From Gnetum montanum (taxonomy: Eukaryota > Streptophyta > Gnetopsida > Gnetales > Gnetaceae), in contig MNCI01003865.1 of NCBI GenBank assembly GCA_015680685.1, positions 38,690 through 102,689 of the forward strand: a DNA stretch of 64,000 nt, given 5' to 3'. Below the pieces are notes generated by a model. It did not search any database. It had not been told where the DNA came from and saw only the letters and a program-made list of their open reading frames with translations. A program made the translations under genes and the position numbers. Of this stretch, positions 9,725 through 21,969 are shown in pieces (within the stretch, counting starts at the first letter, position 1; each line of letters begins with the position of its first letter).

Positions 9725-12435
9725 CATTTTAAGCCATTTCATGGAGCAGGAATTTTAGTTTATTTTAATAAAAGGAAAAGAGAATAAAAATAAAATAAAA
9801 TATGTGTAAAGATTCATATGAGTTATACGGTGATAAAACACATATTTTATTTTTAACCTTATACATTGGGCAAAGAGTGCAATATTTCGGCATATTGCGC
9901 AATGCTTATTGGGAAAGGTTTTAAGTCAACTAGTTATGGGCTCAAAAATGGTTCAGCAGCAGTGGTGGACGTGGAAATATACATGGTTTGGTTATACAAG
10001 CATATTGACGATAAACATTAATAGAGATGGGGTCGGTCCTGCTTTTCACGCAGACCAAGACAGATTCGAATTAAAATCAATAAACAGAGAAAATTTGATC
10101 CTGTAGTAAGAAGAAACAGTGTACTGTGTTAAATAATTTCAGAAATAGAGGCACATCTTGTTATATAATGTGGCATAGTCCAGGCATTGGAAAAACATTT
10201 TCTAGAAGCTGGAAAGATGGTACACTTACTCTCAAAGCAACGTGGTGGTTCTCACCAATACGACAACCAAAATAATGAAATTATGAAAGCTATGCTTGCT
10301 GATAAAAAATGCCAAGAACCGCTAGGGATAACCTCATATTCCTCTTTGAAATTTCGTCAAATGCTTGCCACACAAGGTTTCGTTTTTCTATTTTTACAGT
10401 AAGCCTAATTTCACGGCTAGAGCATGTAACAATAAGCAATTTAATAGTTTTTGAAGTAATAGGTTACAGCAAAATAAATGAAATAGGGCTCAAATGTAGG
10501 CAGTTATTGTGCCTGCACCTGCGCCCATGGTTATGGATGATTATCGGCAAAAAAAAATACTGAGCGCTTCCAAGGACAAGGAAGGTGTCTGTTTTCTTCG
10601 CCAGAGATAGGTGGTAACTACGGACACACCCACACCATTGGCACTTAATGCGCCATACTTGAACATGGTCCACATGTAGAAGCAGGTCATCATCACCGAG
10701 GGTTTGTAGTTCCAAGCCATTTCACTGCCGACATGGGAAAAATGGCAATTGCTACTGAACCATGCGTAGAAGTGGTTCCAACTACCATCGTATTTTCGGG
10801 AGGTTTAGTGAGCGAGACAAGTTTGACGGAGTGGAGCACAAGCTGTGGAGGTGGGCTGCACGTAGGAGAAGCCATCAGGCAGTTGGTTTAACTGCATACT
10901 GCATCCTTCACGATATCTCGGTTAACTTTGGAAAAATTATTTAAGGCCTTCACTTTTGAAAAGTATATTTTCTTTCATCGGCCATTCCTTAAATCAATTT
11001 TATATTCAATTATATTCGATTGTGAAAATGAAACATTTTTAAAGCCTCAACTTAACGAAGATGAACATTGGATATAAATATTGGATACCTCTATATTAAA
11101 ATATATTCAAAGACAAAAATTCATGGGATATTTACCCAATATCATACATGAAATAGACACTTGTCAACTGCATATTTTTATCTATATGATGGTTACAACC
11201 ACCCAAGATTTTTTGTAACTTACCTAACTTGTTGGGCAAGTAATCTCCTAATTGGTTGGCCAAGTTACTTGAGAGAGAAGATAGGTAAGATATTTTTGAA
11301 TATGTAACTACCTCTAAACCCTATAAAAAGGCTTTAGGGGTCAAAAGAAATAGGTCTCACATATCACACTTGGAAGAAGACATTGATACTACACTTTGGA
11401 AGGCTACTAGCTAGCACTTGGGCTCTCACTTAGAGACACACTTTGGATTCCGGGAAGAGCTTGTAAGAAGAAATTGTGAACGATTGCTTGATGGCTTGCT
11501 AAATAAAGGATTTCAGCCTCTTTGTCATGGTCCTGTGAGTTATGTTTTATTTTTATTTTGTTTAAATTGTTTAGCTAGTGGTTTAGATAGTATCATCCTT
11601 GGCAAGTAATTTTGGGATTTTTAGATTACTCATATTGTTCTTATTGCCCGATAGAAAATTTCTGTTAAAATTTTGCCATAGAAGCGCTTGTGTTTAAAAG
11701 CCTTAAGATAATTTTAGTAGTAAGTTTTGTTATTTTGCAACATATAAGAAGTTTTGTTATTGTGCAACATATAAGAACCGCTATTGGGATTGTTGTAAGA
11801 GAGCCTCTATTTGTAGTCATGCCATTGAATGATTCAGTAGTCAAGAGGGTTCAGAAAATCTTTGGTATTCTGATGGGACCAGAATAGCTTCTTTTTATCT
11901 TTAAAGTGAATCTCCGTATTATTTCAATCAGAAATTGTCAATTCTTTCGAAGGTTCTGTTGAATGCAATCATCGACATCTATTATCTAGCCAAAATGGAG
12001 TCTTGTACATGGTAGTTTACGCAGCAATTTTTGGTAGCATAGTGGGATTGTCTTGAAGAAATTTCTTTTTTGAGCCTTGGAAGTTTGAACAATTTGTAGA
12101 TATTGAATTTGGGATAGCTTTATTGCGAAGTGTTTACTCGTGTCATTTTACCTTGTTTAAATATTTGAGGACTACACAAATCTGCTTTCTTTTCTGTCTA
12201 TTTCCATCGAATCTTGCTCTATTTCTAGTTTTCTTGTGGAACTATCTCTTTCTCTNACACACAACGCAATCGTTTCATTTTTCACAACCGCACACTGCAA
12301 TAGCACACACACATACTTACATTAACTATTGATTTTATTTGGAGGTATCTGGGCCTTGGTGTTGCCAGAGATCAGCAGGCACCTAAATTCTATTCGAGGA
12401 CACTCATTGGCGGTTGTGTCCCAAACGGTTTCCAA
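9725..12435. mobile_element. Unclassified 2.7 kb insertion within element A spacer
   Basis: This block separates the two halves of the minisatellite, and no part of it resembles the matching region of element D. Its right third looks like an LTR or LTR-like unit on the + strand: a TATA-like CCCTATAAAAAGGC (about 11320), an AATAAA-like signal (about 11502), a 26-bp direct duplication (11723-11777) and the motif TTTGGAGGTATCTGGGCC (12338). The last motif recurs at 60756 in otherwise unrelated sequence. The left two thirds (9900-10900) hold short open frames on both strands that I do not recognise; a minus-strand frame over about 10565-10800 is tryptophan- and tyrosine-rich without a known motif. 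Exact ends and target duplication are not resolved. Confidence 0.45.
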
Positions 12436-12439
12436 TACA

Positions 12440-12780
12440 TGTATTTGGGCCATGATGCAAAACTAGCACCCACAACACATCTTTGGGCCATGACAAAAAA
12501 ATCGCACCCATAGCATGGTCTGCTATGATCATAAACTAGCCATCCCCCATCCACTACGGCATTAAACTAGCATAGTGGTCTACTGGGACCGACCTTAAAC
12601 TAGCACAACATGATCTATCCAGACCTTAAACTGGGATGTAGTTTTCTAGGACCTTAAACTAGCACAACATGATCTATCCAAACCTTAAACTGGGACCGCA
12701 GTTTTCTAGGACCTTAAACTAGCACATTTGATAGTCTACTAGGACCTAAAATTAGGTTCACAAGGCAACATCTTTGATCC
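12440..12780 (+). repeat. Minisatellite spacer A3, right part
   Basis: Tandem units around ACCTTAAACTAGCACA, with a longer unit of about 62 bp repeated at 12591-12652 and 12653-12716 (CTAGCACAACATGATCTATC then CTTAAACTGGGA). It is homologous to 34290-34570 in element D on the other strand. Confidence 0.7.
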
Positions 12781-14145
12781 AACATATGTAATCTTGCGAA
12801 CAAGAAAGCGAGCATATTTTTAATCCTCCATCAATAGTCCCCTTGGGCATGATGGGGTGGGACATTGTAGTCCCAAGATGAAGTTCACACTACAAGAAAA
12901 AAAACCCTCTGGGACATTTGCAACATCGCTATCCCTAACATCTTGCTAATCTTCTGGAGATGTCATCTGGCATCTTGCTGACCTTTCGAAGCTACCGCCA
13001 TCATCGTCAATCAGTTTGGTTGTAGTGCCCATCGCCAGCACCCCCTGCTAGAGTCCCAAAAGTATTGTGGCCTAGCCACAATGCTACCATCCTCCAACCC
13101 TCATCATCATCAGAGTTTAACAAAGCATTTAGCTGTTAGGCTTCTCACCTTACAGCTGGACTTCCTAGCTATTGCCTTTGGTGAGGATTCTTGAGCACTC
13201 ACATCACCATTTCTCTTAGCCTCTTTAGTGCTCATTTTTAGCATGGTTGTTGAAGATTTCTAGCTTGCCACCGCCGAATCCTACGCTGGACCTCCTGCTT
13301 TGAACATTGCACACATCATACACAGCACTTGCCACCCTGGCAGTGTCCGAAGTAGACAGGACTTTGCCCTTACTTCACATGATGGTTATTTTTTCTAATT
13401 TTTCTCTTTGTTGTGTTTGTAGGATAAAAGCCAAGATTGCATCATTCAAGAATGCATTTTACCATGAGAGCAAGACACTACATTGTACCAAAGTACCCGC
13501 TTCAATCGACCTAGCTACTTGAGAGTGCAAATCCTACTATCCCTTTAGCTAACCTAACTTCTATTCCCTATCCTTATATGTTCTAACTTCTTCTTTGCAA
13601 GTTTCACCAATGCACATGTAACCCTTTCATGCACTCACCTGTCAAACCCATGATGGATGTAATGCAACTCATCCTACGGGAAGCCTATGTAGGCTAGTCA
13701 AAGCCCCACACAGATGTAACACAACTCATCCCAGGGAGGAAACACCTATCCTACAATGATGACACGGTTACCCTTGAATGGACATGACCGTGCAATTTTC
13801 TTCAAAAAAAAAACAAAAAAAAAGAAAAAGGTGCCCAAGTCAAAATTGCATAGTTATCACTTTGCAACCATTTCAACCTTGGATTGATCAACACTAAGCA
13901 CACCAATGAGGGGTTGAAATCCAAAGGAAAAAGACACCTACGCATGCTAATTCCCTCATAAGCACACTGATGAGGGATCACACTATGGCAACAGTTCTTA
14001 TGGCGTCCCATCCTAAATTTTTTCCCTAACCTGATTTCCTCAAACCCATCCATTTTCCTCTATATTACGTCACTCTCCAAGCACTCTCAAACATAGCAAA
14101 GCATTGTTTAAGTAGGCATTGATGAATGGTATTGGTGCCCTGTTC
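12781..14145 (+). other. Element A 3' untranslated spacer
   Basis: No convincing coding region. Short blocks match element D's 3' spacer: GGTGGGACATTG (12857) against the reverse complement near 34225, and GATGTAACACAACTCATCC (13711) against 33365-33385. A TTTTTGTTTT-rich tract lies near 13805. The open frames of 60-85 codons here are not conserved between elements. Confidence 0.5.
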
Positions 14146-14149
14146 ATCA

Positions 14150-14225
14150 TGGTGTTTTGTATTCTTTGTTGATGTCTGTCAGGTAAATCCTCTAGACATC
14201 GACAAAGAGGGGCCAATGAAACACC
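14150..14225 (+). promoter_or_regulatory. Polypurine tract with flanking inverted repeat, element A
   Basis: GACAAAGAGGGGCCAA (14201-14216) is the polypurine tract that primes second-strand synthesis; it directly abuts the LTR start TGAAACACC. About 50 bases upstream lies GGTGTTTTGTATTCTTTGTT (14152-14171), which pairs with both the polypurine tract (CTTTGTT against GACAAAG) and the LTR start (GGTGTTT against AAACACC). The same arrangement is present in elements D, E and F. Confidence 0.75.
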
Positions 14226-16388
14226 ATCAATTTTGGACCCTCATGATTCTCCAAGTATGGTGTCATGTTGGGTCGTTCAAATAGCTTGACACCTTGGAAG
14301 TCCTAACACCTACAAAGTTGTATCTGGGTGTATCTGCTACGCTCTTTAGCTCAGTCAACATAGCACCCAGTTGCAAGACAAGTTTGCACAAATGGGGCAT
14401 TGAGGGTGGACCATATAGTTTGGAAAATTTTCTATCTCTTGGGTTGTCAAGCTTGCTACACTCTCTTGCTTGTCCAGCTTGACACATGTCCTAGTTGTCG
14501 ATCTACCCAAGTGCCAAGCTAGGAGCTTTTGAAATTGTTCAGGGTGGACCAAATAGCTTGGAAAGCTTTCTATCTGTGGAACTTGCTATGCTACACTACA
14601 CTAGATAGCATAATAGGCCATGTGGTGTTGAAACCATCTCAAGTATTAGATCATAAATATAAGGTTCAATTGGTAATGATTTAGTCTTCAAGGATGCTTG
14701 CCCTACTTCATCCTTGGAGTATGATCAGCATGGCATGAAGAAGATCTGGCAATTTTCACAAAATTCATCTTACTTTGTGTGCTACGCTGTGCTATGCTGT
14801 GCTACGCTACATAGCATAGCATAGTGTAGCAAGGTGCCAACAACAACAAAAGTCTCCTTCAAGTTATTTTGGCATGAAAAATGCATCTGACCATTCTTCA
14901 ACCTCCAGGGTTGCTTATCCCACTTCGTCCCCAAAACATGATGAAGGTCCCATGGCAGAGTAGTGCAAAATTTGTGCATAATCAAGTACTACACTGTGCT
15001 ATGCTACATAGCATAGCAAGGATATCAAGTGTAAAAGCTATTAAAAAATGAAACTGAGAGTTATTAGGCTCTTTCCACATGAAAACCATGGTTTCCAATT
15101 GGTGAGGTTGCTTGCCTTGCTCGATCTTAGCATGGTATTTTTAGTTCTTTTGGAAAAATTCATACAAAAGGGGATGCTACACTATGCTATGTTACCTAGC
15201 GTAGCACAGCATAACAAGCTAGTGTTCACGCTATGCCGCTGCGTTGGACACCGTAAGTAATGTAACACTTGAGAAGAAGCCCTAGGACATCTCCTAAACT
15301 TCTAGAAATCATCGTTGACTGGCATTTATACTCCATCATCTCCTCCAACATCTACTTGACTACCAAAAATTAGTAGTTTTCTTTGTTTCTTGCATCCCTT
15401 GTCAATCACCAAAAGTTGTCCCTACACTTGACCTTACTCAAAAGAGGAGGAAAGACGTAGTCTTGGAGCACAAGCTTCACTTTTTATTTGTTGTATGAAT
15501 TTTGTATCAAAATAGGGTGATTCTCTAGATTCTGATACATGTAGCATGGATAATATGATCACAACTTCATAGTTTTCTAATTCCTGTTCTGGTTCCATCA
15601 GCGTAACATCACCTTTTAAGCATAGCACCCAAGCATTGCACATCCATGTTCATGCTATGTGGGGCCCAAGACACGTGGCATTCAAACCATGGCTTCCTCC
15701 CACTCTTGGCTCTATAAATACCCTAGAAAATGACATTCTAAGGGTTAGCTTTTGGCAGTAGGATTTGGCAGAAGAGTGGTGAGTAGAAGGTTGATGAATA
15801 GCAAATCCTAGCATTAGAGCATCCTAAACCTCTAAGTAACTCCTACACTCAAGTGTGACACCTATCCACAGTGTAGCAGCTTTCAACTTAGCAAGCATTA
15901 GCTCATTCATGCCTATTAGCACCACATCTATAGCATTCCAAGAGCTGTGACCATATCGTTCCTTTGCTCAGTTGTGTTTGTCCAGCATCGCATACTAGTT
16001 GTACACATTCATCATTCAATCAAAAGACAAATCCCTTGATTTTGGGGCAGTGCATTTCTTTACTCAAACTCTTACTCCATTTTATTATAGCATATATGTT
16101 GTGTCATCATGTATTTGTTAATGTTCATTGTTTTGGTTATATACATTAATACACTTCTACTGTTGTGAGTGCTACATTCTCTTTCATTTCAACCCCCGTG
16201 TATTACATTCTAAAATTACTATTCATAAATGATTATTGGACACTGCATAAGTCCCTATTTGATTGACTAGACCATTCAGGGCACCCCATTTCTATTTTCT
16301 CTAGCACGACCCTCCTCTAGACTCCAAGTTAGGCTGTATGCCTGATAACCTCTTGGTGTTCTAGCCATCGATGTTTTCAGGCATTACA
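14217..16388 (+). mobile_element. Element A 3' LTR
   Basis: Starts TGAAACACCATC after the polypurine tract and ends GGCATTACA, giving TG...CA ends and about 2.17 kb. U3 contains several hairpin-prone clusters of GCTACGCTATG type (14582-14612, 14781-14831, 14993-15027, 15175-15215). The promoter region has a G-box CACGTG (15672-15677) and a TATA box TATAAATA (15713-15720). The 3' end (CCATCGATGTTTTCAGGCA) resembles the ends of the D LTRs. The match to D's LTR is diverged but collinear for the G-box, TATA and end blocks. Confidence 0.75.
15672..15720 (+). promoter_or_regulatory. LTR core promoter with G-box and TATA box
   Basis: GGGGCCCAAGACACGTGG leads to CTCTATAAATACCC about 40 bases downstream. 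The same G-box/TATA pairing is conserved in both D LTRs (46322-46327 with 46279-46286; 31857-31862 with 31814-31821, minus strand). G-boxes are known targets of plant bZIP and bHLH factors; use in this element is inference. Confidence 0.6.
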
Positions 16389-17600
16389 AGGATGAAGGTG
16401 AAATTCAGCACAAGTGCATTTGGATGACTGTATACCACCTTCTATTCCTATGGGGATGGTGGTTTAATATCTTTAGGATTACGAGAAGAAGAAGACATTT
16501 TGTAAAACAAAATGAAATTATCAATGTGATTTTATAATTTATGTATAGTGGAAATGTTATTGTCCTTAGGTTTGTACAATGATATTAGTGATATCCACTT
16601 AGACCTAAATAGTGCACATTCCACAAACAGAGTCCTTGGAAATGGTGCCAATGATGAGTGGTGAGGTACCCCTACACCTAACTATAAAAATCACAAGCAT
16701 TCAAGCATGATCTAGTTGAATTCCATAGGCTTTATCATTTCTAGTGCACTAGCTTAAGAAGTGAATCTAGCCTTAAGGTCAATCGTTGTCCTTCCAATTA
16801 CACTTGTGACATTCATTGGTATGATTAAGTGTAACTAACGCATCCAATTTTTATCATTTTGTATTTTATATTTTGATGCTCGAAACATAGATAAAAGGAG
16901 TTTAATTAACTAATCTAAATTAGTAATTAACTAATCATTTAACTAATTCTAACATAAGTATCCATTTCCACTTTTTGTACACATCCTAAACCCATGTATC
17001 TACTACTAGACAATCAAACACTACGCTATTGGACATACCAAGTGATAATTTTGCTGGGATTACCAAGTGAATATGTGTTACGCTCGAAGCAGTCGTACTT
17101 ATGAGTGTAATCTATCTTGCTTAATTGTTTCATTAATGTAATAACTGGAAAATATTTGATAACTAATTGAAATCATTTAATAAATAATTGAAAACATTAA
17201 ATGCATAAATAAAATAGCTAATCTATCCAAAATGCCACAAGGTTTATCAGAAATCTCATCTTTATTATCACACACACTATCATGCTCAAGTACAAAAATG
17301 CTTGAATAAAGATCCGTACACTCAATTACTCCTACTACAGGCACTCATGGAAAAAATTATAACTTTTGAATGGAAAAAATGCAAGAGCTTCACTACTACC
17401 TAAATTTGGACTCCCCATAAATATAGCTAGTAGGTGCATATTTATAGGTGATGGACAAACACTCTGTCAATGAGGCCTTATCAATGTAGGTTGAGATGCG
17501 TTGATGGGGCCTCATCGACATGGTTGACTATGTTGATGAGGCCTCATTGATGTAGCCAACCAATGATGACTCATCAAAGGTATAGATGAAAATAAGAAGG
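16389..17600. other. Unassigned repeat DNA with TGAGGCCTCA palindromes
   Basis: No gene seen. At 17465-17565 the palindromic core GAGGCCTCAT recurs three to four times with about 30-bp spacing (GATGAGGCCTCATTGATG, GATGGGGCCTCATCGACA). Two TATTTATA/ATAAATATA stretches sit just before it. This is probably a truncated LTR fragment, as similar palindrome clusters mark the LTRs of the other elements here. Confidence 0.4.
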
Positions 17601-18120
17601 TAGAGTGAGATGTAGGCGAAGATTGGTATGCCACTACAATAGGTGTTGGGCCAAACATAATAGAAAATAAGTGGGTAGACTAAAGAACTTGACTCATAGA
17701 AGATATGAAAAGTGTGGATTTAGGGGTGATTGCCTTTGTGGATGATCATGAAAAAAGATCCCCTATGAAAGCATCAGGTTCATACTCAACCTCAAATTCA
17801 TCTTGGTATTTCTAGTTTTTCTCTAAGTTAATTTTCCAACCTGCCTCATCATTATGTACTAAGTTTGATAACACATGCTTATGGAATTTTCTTAGCTCAA
17901 TTTCATCATAGGGTGAAGAAATATACTCCTTTCATTTCAGTAGAAGATATCAAACTTGGACTCTAATTCTATGCATGAAATGAGGAGGCCATCTCGGATC
18001 TTAGCATAGGTAAAATTATAATATTTCTTGTTAATGTTGGTGTAATATAGGGTTTGTTTCCTTTGCCTAAGGGATTACCTACGTTCTATCATAGATGGAT
18101 CCTTAGGATTGTATGCACAC
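17601..18120 (-). pseudogene. Element G: gag N-terminal remnant
   Basis: The stretch at 17780-17960 matches the element E gag N-terminal region at 54540-54710 on the same strand. Both have an acidic, glutamate-rich stretch followed by the complement of AAATATACTCCTTTC (17924 here; 54676 in E). Nothing further downstream of gag is recognisable, so only the start of a broken copy remains. It lies next to an LTR-like sequence on its 5' side (18.3-18.9 kb), in the order expected for a 5' LTR. Confidence 0.45.
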
Positions 18121-18249
18121 CTTTGGCTAATTTGAGACCATATGTGTGATGTTGTGAGGTAAAACTATGGAATGGTGAAAAGGCATAAAAGATGTAAGTT
18201 TAATATATGAGCTCGCTTATAAAATGCATTAAGCTAACTTATAAAATAT

Positions 18250-21200
18250 ATTAACCTAACTTGTAAAATGTAATAGCTTGTTAAAGTGCCAATGCATTAA
18301 GAGTTTAAACTTATGAAGCTCTAACATATTAATTGCCACCACAATGAAATATTAAAAATCTTTCACAAAATTTTCTAACATTTAGCTATGTTGAAAAACA
18401 AGAAATGGATTTTAATGTGTGTAACTTAACATAGAAAAATTAGAAAGTGCAGGTGTAAAAAATAAGGAAACCAATACATATAGCAATGAAAAAAAATTAA
18501 ATTTTAAATTGTCTATAGTAGTGAGTTGGGGTAGTGGCATGCACTACAATGATAAACATTAATTTTTTTTGAAATTGTAGATTTGCAGGAAAGAGGGGTA
18601 GCATTGCAACTAAACTATGCAAACAATGACAAAAAAACATTGTTTCAGGATGAAAACTAGTTTATGCTCTACATGTTGGGCTTTAAAAAATAAAATTTTT
18701 ACAACAGGAATAGGCATATGGGTTTTTGTCAAAGAATTTAGGTGGAGGCCCTCCTTTTAGCACTAGAAATCATAACTATTAAAATATTTGATGCTATAGA
18801 ATTGAACATCTTGGTGTAGAAAAATTTAACCTTAGATTTATGGGCCTTAAAAAAGGATCCAAAGCACCTCAAATGGTGTTGTCCATTGCTTGAAAATTTA
18901 AAAATCTACCACCAGTTTTAAAAAATAAAAACAAAATGGTGATCCAAGCACCAAGATCCAAAAAAAAAAAGTGAAATAAAATAATATGAAAAACATAAGA
19001 AACTACAAACTTTTATATTAAATGATCTATGGAAACAAAGTTTAAAAAATATAGATTGTTGGGTATAGCTACCTAAGAATACAAGAATGCCTCTAAAAAT
19101 TAATGCAAATGGTAGGGTGTGATTTATCACCAAATCTGCACTTGTCCTTGTCTAATCAATTTGCTATTAAACTTCTTTTGTGACTAGTTGTATCCATGTT
19201 AGATGGGAATCATTATGGACTTTTAAATTTTTTCTCTACTCCAAAAGTCTCTAGTTTGGCTAGAATAAAAATGATTCAAAAGTTCTTAAACTAATGCAAA
19301 ATTTGGCTTAAATAGGCTGTGAATGTCTTGACTGTTTTCTAATTTGATTCTACCATTATTTCTGACAGATTTTGCAATAGTTTGAAAGCTTTTGATGGAA
19401 AAAATCTATAGTGTATGATACACTAATGTTTTTGACTATTCTTGCCAAAAGTGATGGCATGTTTGGGATATTTTCATGGCCCAAACTCCAACATATATGT
19501 CACCAAGGTTTTTGGGATTTTTTACAAAATTTTGATAACCTATTTACATTTTAGGCTCTACAAGTTGGCTTAAATGGAAATTAGGCATTGTGGGTTGTAA
19601 ATTCCATCTCACACATTGAAAAATGCTTAACACTATCAAAACAAGGCAATAGGATAGAATTTATGATCAGAAAATAGGTAATTATTTTTTCCTTTAAATT
19701 TCAATCAAATTACAATGCACGTTCTTGGCTATTAGGATTTTTATGCATGATATAAATTTTCTTTGTAGTGTTTCACTAGTAGGAAGTAGAAGTTGAGCTA
19801 TAAATTTCATAGGTTGGTTTATTCACTAGTAGCCATGGTAGGAAAGGTGACAACAATAGTAAGAAGCAAATTATTTGTAGCACTTAGAAGAATGAAAATG
19901 AAAGTGAGGTATTTTATTTTATATTTGTTTAGGTATTACCTTGAGCACATATGAAGAATATATTATAGAGTTATCACCTATGGGACATCCTATAATTATC
20001 CAATCATGAATTAGCTTTATGATAAGTTCTCTATGCTTACCAATAGTAAATCAATATGCGTCCAAGAGTTGATATAAATCCTAGAGTATTCTAAATTATC
20101 ATTGAAAGAGAATTTTAATGATGAAGAGATCCTAGTTCATGAATTTAGTTATGAAGATGTTCTAGTTTTCCAACATGAGAACAATGTAAAGGTAAGGCTT
20201 GAATGCTTATAGAAAGATCATGAAGAGGAGGAAGAATCAAGAAAGGATGAAAATCCAAAAATCTCTAAAGAGCTATTTACATGGAATGATGAGTTAAGAA
20301 CTGCTATACCTATACAAGTAACAAATAAGATCAAGTATTATAGAGCCTTAGAACATAAAGTTTTGAGGAAGATCATAAACATTTTTAGTGCCAACCTTTT
20401 TTGTTAGCATAGTTTTAATTAGTTTACTTTTAGAGTTTTCAAATCACTAAGCTTTTTTCGTCCCTATTCAAGCTCAAGTTACAAGGATTTTTTTACAAAA
20501 GAATATTAAGTGTTTATATAGATTTTCTTACATAGATATGGTATATTTTTTAAAAAACAAGATGTGTTTTCTTTATGAAAAATTATTATTAGAACAATCA
20601 CCATCATCATGGAACACTTAAAATTAAAATTATTAGGCTTAAGTTGGAAATATTTAGAAGCTTAAGTAACTGATATGGTATGATTAGAATCAATCACTTG
20701 TCTCATTTAAACAACAAATAATTCTTAGTAATCTCAATAGTAAATTTTATGTATTTATATTATATTTTATTCCATAAGCTATATTCATCTGAATGTGAAT
20801 GCACAAAGGAAAAATTCCTTTGATGAAACTTACAAGGGTAAAAATTTTTTAAAAATGTAAAAAGGATTCAACTTATTTTATCAAGGTTTTTCTAAATGAT
20901 GAAAATTTGAAGTATGATAAGAGCTTGGAAATTTTTTGATAGTTTAACACACAAGGTCAATAGTTAAACTTCAAGGAATTAAGATAAAGAGTAAGGGTTT
21001 TAAGCTAGATTTGATTATTTAATATTACCTTATACAATCTTGGATAATTAATTTAATCCAATAGAAAAGCTCATAAGGAAATAGTCTGATCTAAGAAAAT
21101 GTCTCTTTCTTAGCTTTAATTAATTCTAAAATCAATAGAAATGGATTCATAGACTTGAAAGAATTGGTTCTAGCATGAAAAGAGATTAGCATTAATATAA

Positions 21201-21898
21201 ATAGTTTACTAAAGTTGCTAACTTAAAACTTTATTAATAAAAAGCGTTAAAAACCAAAGTTTAGGAGAAGAGAGTTTAGTTTTATAGTAAAAGGAAAATA
21301 TTATTCAGAGATGTTTGCTGATAGAGTTAAAGAGGATTCGTAGAACCAAACATTTGTTTTAACAAGATCTTTTTAAAATTAGTACTACAAATCACATCAA
21401 TTTTATTAGCTTTATGAAGTAAGAAGAGATTATGTAACTAAAAGCTTAATTATCTTTATTTATCACGTTAGCTTATAGAGTTACATAAGGTTAGTAAAAC
21501 CAAAAAAAATGTTTCTACATATTGGTTCTATAAGCAGGCCTTAAAATAGCATCATAATCCATGTCACCTCTTTGTTAGTTGATATCATACCCCCTAATGT
21601 TGGGTTTAGGTGAGTTATACCCCCTAGTAGGTATCTCTAGGGTGGAAAATGTTATACCCTTCATAAAACTCATCAAAATGCCAATTTTGGCATCTAAAAA
21701 GGCATTTTAACCTCCCAAGCCCAAATATAGGCATTATATAACTTTTTTTCACTTGGGAGATGAGGCTTTGATCACTTATGAGGCATTTTTAGCCTCAAAA
21801 GTATAAGGTATGTGAGATTGCATCTCGTGGGTTGTAATCTTCACATTTACAATGAAGTTTTGCCTTAGGCTACAACATGTAGTTTTGGTGGTGTTTCA
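18250..21898 (-). mobile_element. Element E 3' LTR, interrupted (also in the position of element G 5' LTR)
   Basis: The outer part 21590-21898 matches 56704-57073 of the 5' LTR block by block: GTGAGTTATACC, AGGCATTATATAACT, CTTGGGAGATGAGGCTTTG. The distal part matches near 18738 (TTTAGGTGGAGGCCCTCC, as at 55656). Between these points the LTR is about 1.7 kb longer than the 5' copy, so 19.1-21.57 kb contains foreign AT-rich sequence. I see no gene there, only AT-rich degenerate frames. Because element G gag lies just past its lower end, one LTR may serve two internal regions in tandem; this is inference. Confidence 0.45.
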
Positions 21899-21968
21899 TT
21901 GGCCCCTCTTTGTTGGTGTTTGGAGGATTGACTCGATAGGTAATGACAAAGAATACAAAACACCATTG
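21899..21968 (-). promoter_or_regulatory. Polypurine tract with flanking inverted repeat, element E
   Basis: On the minus strand AACAAAGAGGGGCCAA (21914-21899) abuts the LTR start TGAAACACC (21898 down). Upstream, GGTGTTTTGTATTCTTTG (21965-21948) can pair with both, as in A, D and F. Confidence 0.7.
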
Positions 21969-21969
21969 T

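Larger units (their letters stand above)
1..16388 (+). mobile_element. Element A: Ty3/gypsy (Tat-lineage-like) LTR retrotransposon, 5' end outside window
   Basis: Seen in order on the + strand: gag remnant, minisatellite spacer, an antisense gene remnant, a second minisatellite, pol (RT, RNase H, second RNase H, integrase), a third minisatellite interrupted by a foreign insert, a non-coding 3' spacer, a polypurine tract and a 3' LTR starting TGAAACACC. The 5' LTR lies beyond the left edge, so target duplication cannot be tested. Domain order gag-PR-RT-RH-aRH-INT with a second RNase H is known for the Tat lineage; the assignment is by motif, not by tree. The protease and zinc knuckle found in elements D and E are missing here, as gag runs directly into the spacer. 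Many stops show that the copy is dead. Confidence 0.75.

Noticed and set aside
10464-10875. Possible membrane-protein exon on the minus strand (W/Y/F-rich frame)
   Set aside because: One frame reads like protein for about 80 codons, but no family motif, splice context or homologous copy could be identified; kept only as a remark in the insert entry.
12338-12375. Primer binding site for initiator tRNA-Met
   Set aside because: The text resembles the common TGGTATCAGAGC site only in scattered words; the order of bases does not match, and no LTR end directly precedes it.
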